From contig CM074194.1 in the NCBI GenBank assembly GCA_037179385.1, forward strand, positions 3,737,001-3,801,000: DNA of 64,000 bases. Reading direction: 5' to 3'. Position numbers and translations under genes: made by a program. Under the pieces are notes generated by a model that was not told the origin of the DNA, did not search any database, and saw only the letters and a list, made by a program, of their open reading frames with translations. Source of the DNA: Holothuria scabra (lineage: Eukaryota > Echinodermata > Holothuroidea > Aspidochirotida > Holothuriidae). Of this stretch, positions 30,334 to 42,300 are shown one piece after another; position 1 is the first letter of the stretch, and the number at the start of each line of letters is the position of its first letter.

Positions 30334-33300
30334 CTGTTGAGAAATAGACAAAGAAAAAATCAAACTCAAAAAATCATATGACAGCAAGTTTCCCTGCCCC
30401 AAAGGGAGACCAGGATACAATGATTATATATAGAAGAAGCAAGGGAATAGAGTGTAGGATTGATGAATGTTTTCAAGTAAAAGGACGGAGGAAGGGTGGC
30501 ATAATTTTACTTTTAGTGGGGTAGGAGGGAGAAAATTGATACTATGTTGGATAAAACAATGCAAAATGTTCCCCACAGAGCACACAGAAAATTTTGAAAA
30601 TTGCAGCTGGAAATGACATTTCCCATGCTTATACATAGAATCTAGGCAGCTGTCATTATTTTGAGATTTACAATTCAACAAAATGCCAACATCACAATTC
30701 CAAAACTGCAAAATGATCACAATATGAGAAGGTAAAATATCAAGTTACATGAACAGCAGATAACATCATCACACTATAATCACACGTGCTGTAATCCTGA
30801 CCAAAAAGGTAACAAGTAACTCCAATTATTATTTTTTACTCTTGCTGGTGCTATGGGTTTCTGGTCCACACACAAAGCGCTCACACAAAGCGCTGCTGGC
30901 AGGCTTAATAGTAATTTTAGCAGTTTCCCACACTCCCAGTCAGAAAAAAATCCATGGCAACAGACTTTGAGGTTGACTGCTGGTGTCCATCATGGTGAAT
31001 AAATCATTAACAAATATGACATGTCACACGAAGGCATTTGATTAAATTTTGGGGAGCAAAATTTTGGCCACTTTACACATTTCTATATTGTCCATCTAGC
31101 CTTGTATTAAATCTGGCAAATGAAAACATCCCAGTAGGCCTATTCTTTGACAACTTTTATTCAAATATTATAGGCCTACTGTACTTCAGGCACCCTTAAA
31201 CCCCTGATGATCTAGACTGACCTTTGACCTTTACCCAAAACAATTGAGATAATTTTTTCTCACAGGTATTATTAATGTATTCATAGATTTATTCCTGTCA
31301 CTACATCCAGGAAATGAATGAAAAAGCAGGATAAATATATAAAAGTATCCTATGAGACTGGCTCTGTAAAAAGGTTTACAAGATTTTTACATCCACTCAT
31401 TTCTATACTGGGTTACTTACAGTTTACTCCATTATTATTTCGTATACTTACCCTTCCAAGGCACATCCCCTATAGTTACGGTTAAGGCCCTTCAGCAAGT
31501 CAACTTCCTGCGAGGTCAACTGGAAGTTGAGAGTCTGAAAGAAAATACGCTTTCCTTTTAAAGTAAGGTACAGTAAGCCTACCCACTGAAAAATCAAATC
31601 ATTATTTATGAATGTACTGATGTCAATAAAACTTGAAGGATCTCAAAAATGTCCTCATAAGAATAACATAAAAAAAAATAAAATCCACATGCAATACACC
31701 CTGAATCAATTTAAAGAGATTAAGTCAAAAAGTACAGTTTATGAAAGATTTTATCTGTAAGAGGGTTAATGAGCAGACATTTAAACTTGACATTAATTTT
31801 TCATAAGAGAATTCCTCCTCTTGAACAGTGGACCTTTATACTTGGAACTTTGTTTTTGAATCTAGCAGTTCAGTGACATATTTTTGTGGTTAACTATAAG
31901 ATACACATGGGCATCTAAATTCAAAAGATTCTTAAGGATTGATTTGTATTTCCATTTTAATGTGACTAGAATGAAATTCAAAAGTTGGCTAAATTAGTTA
32001 AAAAATAAATCTTGAACCATAAAAATTGGTTCAAATTTTGTAAAGTTATGCATTTTAATGAAATTAAAAAATTTCTAGATGTTTGGTGATATATTACCGA
32101 AAAGCTGAGAAAACCTTCAAAAAACAATTACATTTAAAATCAAGCCATATATGTGGTCCCTTGCTCACATTATTATATAGGAGAAGTAATCACTCTAACC
32201 CTCTTTGCACTCAGGTATGTTCCCACTGGATGAATGGAAAATCTATTAATTACAGTATGGTATATAAACCGGAATGCAAAAACGCATTGAGGTTTCCATG
32301 ATACATACATGCTCTTTTCAATGAAATGCTACATTTCTTGTAACAACTGGTGACCCAAAGTGACCTTTGACTCCACCTCTTAGTAACTGGTTTTTCTTTT
32401 AACCAAAACATTTCTACAAATTTCATACTGTGCCTTAAGATATTCCTCAAACAAGCTGTTTACATGATAAGGCATCAACATATCAAGTGAAATGAATCCA
32501 AGTTTCCTACCTTGAGATAAAGTGTAAACAAGGTTTTCTGAGTTTGACCCTCTATGACCCCAAATGACGTTTGACCTCTACCAAAATCAAAAGGGTTCTT
32601 CCTTACATCATAATGCATCAACATATCAAGTTTGAAATCAATCCAAGCTTCCTAACTTGAGATATTGTGTTAAAAAGTTTTTCAGGATTTGTCCCCTTCT
32701 GACCCCAAATGACCTTTGACCTCCACCAAAATAAATAGCATTCTTCTTTACATCATAATACATCAATATATCAAGTCTTAAATGAATCGAACTTTCCTAC
32801 CATGATGTATCATGTAAACAAGCTTGATTTCAGGGTTTGGACCCCATGTGACCCCAAATGACCTATGACCTCCACCAAAATTTCTTGGGTTTTTCCTTTC
32901 ATAATAATGCATCAACATATCAAGATTGAGATGAATCCAACTTTCCTACCATGATGTATCATGTAAATAAGGATTTCTGGGTTTGACCCCAAGTGACCCT
33001 TTGACATCCACCAAAAATTGATAAGTTCTTCCTTACATCATAACGCATCAACATGTCAAGTTTGAAATGAATCAAAGTTTCCTACCTTGAGATATAGTGT
33101 AAACAAGGATATCAGGGTTTGACCCCATGTGATCCCAAATGACCTTTGACCTCCACGAAAATACATCGGGTTCTTTCTTACATCATAATGCATCAACCTA
33201 TCAAGTTTGAAATTAATCCAAGTTTCCTACCATGAGATATCGTGTAAACAAGGATTTGGGGGTTTGACCCCAAATGACCCTTGACCTCCACCAAAATAAA

Positions 33301-36300
33301 TAGGATTCTTCTTTACATTGTATCACATCAACATATCAAGTTTGAAATGAATCCAACTTTCCTACCATGATGTATCATGTAAACAAGGATTTCAGGGCTT
33401 GACCCCCAGTGACCCCAAATGACCTTTGACCTCCACCAAAATCAATAGGGTTCTTCCTCACATTATAATGCATCTACATATCAAGTTTGAAATTAATCCA
33501 AGTTTTCTATCTTGAGATATTGTGTAAACAAAGAGTTCGGTTTTTGACCCCCTGTGACCCCAGATAACCTTTGACCTCAACCAAAATATAACGGGGCCTT
33601 CCTCTGAGTAAGGGGTATCTGTCTACCAAGTTTGGGAACTGTCAGACTTTCCCCTCTTAAGATATCATGTAAACAAGCAAAGTGTCACAAACACACACAC
33701 ATACACACACACATACACACGCACATACACACATACATACACACACACGCCCTCATGAAAACATGGGTTTCTCTTTTCATCAAAACCAAAAAACATACCA
33801 CATATAGATATGTACTTCATGTTCCAAAATTGAAAAACAAATGTGTTAGTAATTACAATTATCTCTTGATGTTTTCAGTAGTGAGGTACATACACCCCTA
33901 GTCACCATTTGGGCTGTGAACACCTGATCAAAATCTCAAGGTCAGTTGGTTATTTGGGGTTTTCTATCTTTTATTTAAGCAGAATGTAAAAATGCATTGA
34001 GGTTTCGATGATACATACATGCATACATATATGTTCCGTTTCAAAGAGTGCCATCATGCACAATTATCTTCTCATTCAAAATATGTTATACTAGCATGTT
34101 CAAAATATAATTTTGTCATTCCAGATGACCTTTTGATCTTCCTAAAAGCCATACATAGCTAGACATACAAACAACACACAGACAAATGGACAAACAACTA
34201 TCTTGAAAGATCATATTTAACCAGAATGCAAAAATGCATTGAGGTTTCGATGATACATACATGCTCTTTTCAATAAAATGCTACATTTCTTGTAACAACT
34301 GGTGACCCAAAATAGCCTTTGTCTCCACCTGTAAGTGACTGGTTTTTCTTACATACTGTGCCTTAAGATATTCTGCAAACAAGGTTTTCAGAGTTTGATG
34401 CCAGGTGATACCAGATGACCATGACCTCCACCAAAAACAACAGGTACAGTACTTTCAACTCACCATAACACATCCACATACTAATTAGGAAATCCATCCA
34501 AGTTTCCTACCTTGAGATATCCCATTTTGACAAGTGTTTCAAAGTTTAACCGATCATGACCTCAGATGTCCTTTCACCTCCACAAAAAAAAAACCTTATA
34601 CAGACCATCTTCTCACCATAATTCATTTACATACTAATTTTGAAATCCATCCACCTTTCATACCTTGAGCTATCCTAAACAAGTTTTTCTGAGTTTGACC
34701 CCTATGACCCCAAATGACCTTTGACCTCTACCAAAATCAATAGGCTTCTTCCTCCCATCATAACGCATCAACATATCAAGTTTGAAATTAATCCAAGCTT
34801 CCTACCTTGAGATATAGTGTGAACAAGAAGTTCGGAGTTTGACCCCATGTGACCCCAAATGACCTTTGACCTCCACCAAAATTTATTGGGTTATTTCTTA
34901 CATCATAATGCATCAACATATCAAGTTTGAAATGAATCAAAGTTTCCTACCTTGAGATATGGTGTAAACCAGGATTTCGGGGTGTGACCCCATGTGACCC
35001 CAAATGACCTTTGACCTCCACGAAAATAAATCTGGTTCTTTCTTACATCATAACGCATCAGCCTATCAAGATTAAAGTGAATACAAGTTTCCTGCCATAA
35101 TGTATCATGTAAACAAGGATTTCAGGTTTTGACCCCATGTGACCCCAAATGACCTTTGACCTCCACGAAAATACATTGGGTTCTTTCTTACATCATAACG
35201 TATCAACATATCAAGTATGAAATTAATCCAAGTTTTCTACCATGAGATATCGTGTAAACAAGGATTTCGGGTTTTGACCCCATGTGACCCCAAATGACCT
35301 TTGACCTCCACCAAAATCAGTAGGGTTCTTCCTTACATCATAACGCATCAACATATCAAGTTTGAAATTAATCCAAGTTTCCTGTCTTGAGATATTGTGT
35401 AAACAAGGATTTTGGTTTTTGACCCCCTGTGACCCCAGATGACCTTTGACCTCAACCAAAATAAATAGGGTTCTTCCTCTCAGTATGGGTTATCTGTGTA
35501 CCAAGTTTGAGAACTGTCAGATCTTCCCTTCTCGAGATATCTTGTAAACAAGCAGTGTCACAAACACACACACATACACACATACATACACACACACACA
35601 CGCACATACACACACACACACGCCATCATGAATGCATAGGTTTCTCTTTTCATCGAAACCAGAAAGGTTTCCGGGCTTTGACCCCTAAAGACCCCAGATG
35701 ATCTTTCATATCTGCCAAAAACAATGGGGATCATCCTCTGACCATAATGCATCCACATACCCCCTATCCAAGCTTCCTTCCTTGAGATATCTTTGACCCC
35801 CACTGACCCCAGATGACCTATGTCCTTGACCAAAAACAATAGGGATCATTTTCTGACTATAACACATCCACATACCAAATATGAAATCTATCCAAGTTTT
35901 CTAACTTGAGATATTGTGTTAACAAGGTTTTCAGACTTTGACCCCAGTGACCCCAGATGAACTTTGACCTCCACTAAAAACAATAGGGACCATCTCCTGA
36001 TCATAACACATCCACATATCAAATATGGAATCCATCCATGCTTCCAAACTTGAGATATTGTGTAAAAATTTTTTGAGACTTTGACCCCGAAGACCCCAGA
36101 TGACCTTTGTCCTTCAACAAAAACAATAGGGGACATCTTCTGACTATAACACATCCACATACCAAATATGAAATCTATCCAAGTTTCCTAACTTGAGATA
36201 TTGTGTTAACAAGACTTTCAGACTTTGACCCCTGGTAACCCCAGATGACCTTTGACCTCCGCCAAAAACAATAGGGACCCATCTACTTACTATAATGCAT

Positions 36301-39300
36301 TGACATTTCAAATATGAAATCTATCCAAGTTTCCTACCTTGAGATATTGCGTTAACAAGTTTTCAGACTTTGACCCCCGTTGACCCCAGATGACTTTTGA
36401 CCTCCGCCAAAAACAACAGGGACCATCTACTGACCTTAACACATTTACATACCAACTATGAAATCTATCAAAGTTTCCTACCTTCAGATATTGTGATAAC
36501 AAGGTTTTCAGACTTTGACCCCTGGTGACCCTAGATGAACTTTGACCTCCATAAAAAACAATAGGGACCATCTCCTGACCATAACACATCCACATACCAA
36601 ATGTGAAATCTATCCAAGCTTTCAAACTTGAGATATTGTGTTAACAAGATTTTCAGACTTTGACCCTCCGAAGACCCCAGATGAACCTTTGTCCTTCACC
36701 AAAAACAATAGGCACCGCCATCTTCTGACTATAACACATTCACATACCATATATTAAATCTATCCAAGTCTCCTAACTTGAGATATTGTGTTAACAAGAT
36801 TTTCAGACTTTGACCCCGGTAACCCCAGATGACCTTTGACCTCTGCCAAAAACAATAGGGACCCATCTACTTACTATAATGCATTTACATTTCAAATATG
36901 AAATCTATCCAAGTTTCCTACCTTGAGATATTGCATTAACAAGTTTTTCAGACTTTGACCCCTGTTGACCCCAGATGACCTTTGACCTCCGCCAAAAACA
37001 ATAGGGACCATCTACTGACTATAACACATTTACATACCAAATATGAAATCTATCAAAGTTTCCTACCTTCAGATATTGTGTTAACAAGGTTTTCAGACTT
37101 TGACCCCTGGTGACCCCAGATGGACTTTGACCTCCACTAAAAACAATAGGAACCATCTCCCGATCATAACACATCCACATATCAAATATGGAATCCATCC
37201 ACGCTTTCAAACTTGTGATATTGTGTAAAAACTTTTTCAGACTTTGACCCTCTGGTGACCCAGATGACCTTTGACCTCAGCCAAAAATAATAGGGACCAT
37301 CTACTTACTATACTGCATTCACATTTCAAGTATGAATCTATCCCAAGTTTCCTACCTTGGGATATTGCATTAACAAGGTTTTCAGACTTTGACCCCCGGT
37401 GACCCCAGATGACATTTGACCTTCGCCAAAAATAATCAAGAGCATCTACTGTCTATAAGACATTCCTATACCAACTATGAAATCTATCCAAGTTTCCTAC
37501 CTTGATATCGTGTTAACAAGGTTTTCAGATTTTGACCCCTAGTGACCCCAGATGACCTTTGACCTCCACAAAAACAATAGGGACCATCTGCTGACTATAA
37601 CCCATCCACATACCAAACATGAAATCTATACAAATTTCCTACCTAGAGATATTGTGTTAAAGAGATTTTCAGACTTTGGCCCCTGGTGACCTTGGATGAC
37701 CTTTGACCTCCGCCAAAAACAATAGGGACATCTACTAACTATAACGCATCCACATACCAAATATGAAATCTGTACAAGTTTCCTACCTAGAGATGTTGTG
37801 TTAACAAGATTTTCAGACTTTGACCCCCAGTGACCCCAGATGACCTTTAACCTCTGCCAAAAACAATAGGGACCATCTTCTGACTATAATGCACACACAT
37901 ATATCAAATACACACACACATACACACAGCCATCCACACACACACATACTTACACACGCCATCATGAATGCATAGGTTTCTCTAATCATCGAAACCAAAA
38001 AGTACACCAAGACATGGCACTTTTGGCAAAGTCATGATGCCCAGTTTGAAGGGGAAGAATTTTCTCATGTGAGGCTGCCACAAAATAACAATCACACTGG
38101 GCTATCACGATGCAGGGATCTATTTGAACATGAGGGAATCATCCCCCTACACACACTCAATTTATTAAATTGTAGACTTATTTATTGCAATCTATCACAT
38201 CAACAACAGGCACTAAGAACTTGTCAGAGTCCATACAAGCAAGAAGAGTAGTCATACATGTGCAGCACCTTCAAACCAGTCTTAGCTCCAAAATTAAATA
38301 AATAGAAGTAAGGTTACCATGGTCTTTTATGTCATACATTTTATCAGGGGTGGTGCTAGGTTTTACCTGACCAGGTGGCTAGCAATCTGTAGGCCTATCC
38401 CTAGTTGACAAAGGGGACAGGTTGCAGAATGTATGTTCCATACAAAATGGCCCTCTGCTGCCCCCATCTCCTTCCCCTTCCTCTGGTGCCAATGTTTTGT
38501 GCTATATGAACGTGATTCTAACCTCAAAGTTTGCTTGAATCCGGGATACAGTTACACTCTTTGGTATGGCAATCAGATTACGGTCAAGACAAAACCTGAT
38601 CAAAATTTGGGCAGGACTCTTGCACTTCTTCTTAGCAAGTTCAACAACTGTTGGATCTTCCATGAGACGTGGATCATCATCTTTAATCCTATACAGAGAA
38701 ATCAAAGGAGAAAAGAAGGATATTACTAGAAGTATTCTCCCTAAAACAAAGAAAAATTTTACACATGCATAACTGCATGTCTCACCCCTTGTTATTATGG
38801 ATGCATAGATGCCAGAAACATCTGCAACAGACACTTCATTTGCTGTACATTAGCCCCTCCACTGACTCCACTACCTCCCTTCCTCATCTTCATCTACAAT
38901 ATCAAGGAAAGCTATCTCACTAAGTCCTAGCACAGGAAAAACAAGCCAGTGAGTCACAACTGGAAAAATGCTGTCAGTGCATGACCAGCTGGACAGACAC
39001 TGATTCATTATAAATGAGCTGTAAAATGCTCTCTAACTATTAAACTAAACTAACTGCATCCTGTCCATGAGTATGTTCAAGTTTACAGGTTTTAGAATTT
39101 TCCAAGACTAATTCTTTATTTTGCACTGGCCAGCAAGGAGGCATACAATGAAATCCTTTACAAGAAATATAATGTATTCATGTGCATATATAACCATCAA
39201 AATGATGGACCCTATCTAAATTATGTGTATTCCCACGGTAGGGTTTTTTGTTGTTTATGCAAACAATGTACAGAGGCTTTCTAATAGAAGTACGACACCC

Positions 39301-42300
39301 ACGTAAAGCTGCTTTAAACAAAAGTAGTGGTTGTACATATAATGTACACTAATTTCAATTCCTGAATTAAAAAATTCCAAGCAACCCACTAAATGTTAGT
39401 GCCACTAATTAACATACAATAATCTGGCTTCAATCATTGCACAAATAGAAAGGCATACATCAAAACTATAAAAGTGAGAAGTGAGAAGAAAAATTAATTT
39501 TGCTTTAAATGCTGTTGAATGAGAGTTTTGTAATTTTGTTTGGGTAACCAAATTCCACAGATGCAAGACTGGACAGTACACGTCTCATCCATACCGAGAC
39601 AAATCACAATGTCAGACTAAGATGACAGATAATTTTCTGTTAGTTTAAAGGGCAAGAGCAGTTGCCCCAATTTGAAGTGGTGTAGTAGACTGCCCTGTTT
39701 TGTGATTGGCTTTTTAGAGTCATGTGACAACAATATTCCTCTGTAAATGTGAAATTTACAAGAAGTAACTGCTTGTTAAGTATGCAATATTGAAGTTATA
39801 AAACATGATGACAGATACTTTGAAGAGAGATAAGAGGAAAATTGTGATATTTGGCTGTTGCTTCAAAATAAGTTTGAGCGGACGACTGCTCCTGACATTT
39901 AAACTCAAAAGCATGATTGTAAAGCAGAGTTAAAGTACATGGAAAACATATAAAAACAAACTCTGATCATCCTTTCAGATAATGTTTTATAGTTCAAGGC
40001 CTTCATACTAGACATATATGCTTTAATTTGTACCAAGTTGAAAGAAGAGTTTAAGGTCACAACAGGATTTGGTATGTTAGAAGGGTACTTATTTTGAGCA
40101 TTTCAGTGAAATTTGCATTGAAATCCAATGTGTGGTTCCCAAGATATGAGCACATAAAGTTTTCACATTTTCACCAAAAATTAAATTTATTCAGTAAATT
40201 TATTATTAAAATGTGATTGCATATGGCATAGGAATTTTACAAACTTTGCATCCCCCACAGGGAGGACATACTCCTATTAACTTCAAATTAACACAACAGT
40301 CTGATAAAACAAAGGGAAACCAAGCATTCCTTGTCAATCTGAGGAAGTGTTATAAGCTCTGCTGCCCTCAAACTCACTTTTGAACACAAATCTACTGACT
40401 TCATTCACTGATGTCTCAAGAAATACATGTCCGATTTGAATGGAACTTTCACGACACTGTGTAGATTTTGTTCCTCTTTCACATGTGAAAATTAAATTTT
40501 TGCTTAAACTTCCCCTTTAAGAAACAAAGTACTGTATGGCTTTAGCCCCTGCAGCTTGGTTGAAGCAGCTGTGGGTGGGAACTCTGACATACTGTAGTGT
40601 ATATAGCCAACCTCTGATGACAAAAAGAAACACAAACTTGGCTACTATCTGATCAAAATGCCACTATAATTTGGTGCATAGCATACTATAAAATTCTAGT
40701 TTCACAAACCCTCTCAGATGGCTACAACTTGAAAAGCCCTTTCCTGAGTGCTTTAACCTGTATGATTTAATAGGGTCGAAAAGAGTAAAATGTTGGGTCT
40801 TTAAATGAAATCATCTCTGACAGGGCTCGATTTTCATGGTTGTCCGATTGTCCGGGGCAACTAAAATTTCATATGGACAACCAAAAGTTAAAGGTTGGTT
40901 GTCTGATGGACAATCATTTTTCTCTCAGATGGAAGAAGTGTAAAGCTGACTGATAAACTTTCAACTTTTTTCATCTGCCATGTTTCAGACTTTCTGTTCT
41001 GTTCTGTTTCTGTCTCACAAACATCCTAGCTTTTTATTCTTCAAGACCAACAAGACAACATAAAATGCGCACAATTACTTTTTTGTAATTGTGTGCAAAA
41101 TGTTTCGGACAACCAAATTTCATTGTGGACAACTAAAACTAGTGAAATGTTTGCCCGAAGGACAACCATAAATTTTTCTGAAAATCGAGGCCTGTCTGAA
41201 GTTAACATGCACATAGTCTAGACTTACTTCTTTAGCAGATGTAGATGCACCATGCATGTGGTCTAGGATTCCACTTTATTTGGTGTGGTGCAAAAAAATA
41301 ACCTTTATGTGTGTTGTTAGTGAGGTTGGGACTATTCAGATTGGTAGAACATCAATGTCTGGGGCATTTGAACCCAAATTGTGAACAACAAGTTTGAAAG
41401 CCATGTTGTACAGCAAAAATGCTAGAGGAATGGTCACCCTATACTGACATGACGCCTGAAACAAGAATGCAGCAGTGAGCACTGATAATCCTAAGTGCTT
41501 GAAATCATTACCATGGACGATCTGGAGATCCAAGAGGGCTGTATGCAGTCACAGTAACTCCATTTTTGGTGCAGAAATCTACAAGCTCATCTTGGACAAG
41601 GTATGGATGTATTTCAACCTAAATCAATACGAACATAAAAATGAAAGTAGAGCAACAATGTCACAGTATAGAAATACTTGTGTGATTTAATGAAGGAAAT
41701 AAGATTGAAGAAAATTTGACATGCATCAAAGTAAAATGATGTAACAGAAAATGCTGGTTTTGATGAGCTGGTAGCACTAGCTATGATGCATGAAAATGAA
41801 ACAGAAGACAAAGTTTCATTACTGCTGATATGTCTGACATTAAAAGACACAGTCTTTCATAGATAGAGAGGGGTCTTTCAAATAATATTTGTAGTAAGAG
41901 TGCATGCAGAGTGAATATCCTGATACATTTTATGCTGAAACTCTAAAATGATACTGTATATACCATACATTCCAAAGCATATTGGAAATTTAAAGCAGGA
42001 ACAAGTTCCAGCTAAATGGAGATTGATGACATCTTCTTTTAACCCTTTACCATTGTGCTCCGATCGGGGCATATTTGCGCGCCTCGGGAGTGGGCGGAAA
42101 AGCGGACATAGCCCGCCCCGCATCGGCTTCCGTAGGCCATTGACCCCGTGACCTTAAACTATTGTCTCTCTCGTTGTTGTGGCCGAATTTTCGGGTAGCT
42201 GCTCACAGTTTCGAGCTCCGCGTGAAACAGTAAAGATGGGTGACAGCTGAGCTCTCCGCATGGGTCCAGAAGGACCCACACAACGGTAAAGGGTTCAAAG

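Larger units (their letters stand above)
32266..37965 (-). repeat. 5.6-kb satellite: 145-bp monomer carrying a DR1 element, three blocks
   Basis: Tandem monomers with the + strand order GACCCCAAATGACCTTTGAC, CTCCACCAAAAT, ATCATAACGCATCAACATAT, CAAGTTTGAAATGAATCC, TCCTACCTTGAGATAT, GTGTAAACAAGGATTTC. Exact TGACCTTTGACCT sites at 34715, 34860, 35005, 35150, 35295 and 35440 are spaced exactly 145 bp. Nine more exact sites are at 32710, 33140, 33420, 36245, 36830, 36975, 37264, 37553 and 37697. There are three blocks (about 32.33-33.66, 34.28-35.56 and 35.65-37.89 kb), each closed by a CA microsatellite and a CGCC(A/C)TCATGAA(A/T) G-type tail. Blocks 1 and 2 also start with the same GAATGCAAAAA(C/T)GCATTGAG leader (32273, 34224), so a block was duplicated. 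It lies wholly within reductase intron 7. Its long minus-strand open frames are a by-product of monomers that lack stops. Confidence 0.9.

Noticed and set aside
35223..37210. Long minus-strand open frames with repeating peptides (for example ones with the recurring FD.WMCY or LKVGN pattern)
   Set aside because: They are the translated 145-bp satellite. The frames change from monomer to monomer, start at arbitrary Met codons and lie inside a reductase intron, so there is no sign of a repeat protein under selection.
33688..37959. Regularly spaced repeats as a CRISPR array
   Set aside because: The window is clearly eukaryotic, the repeats are 145-bp monomers without unique spacers, and no cas genes exist.
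38433..38772. Plus-strand open frames over reductase exon 7
   Set aside because: Antisense shadows of the exon; the minus-strand frame carries the AKR1 motifs.
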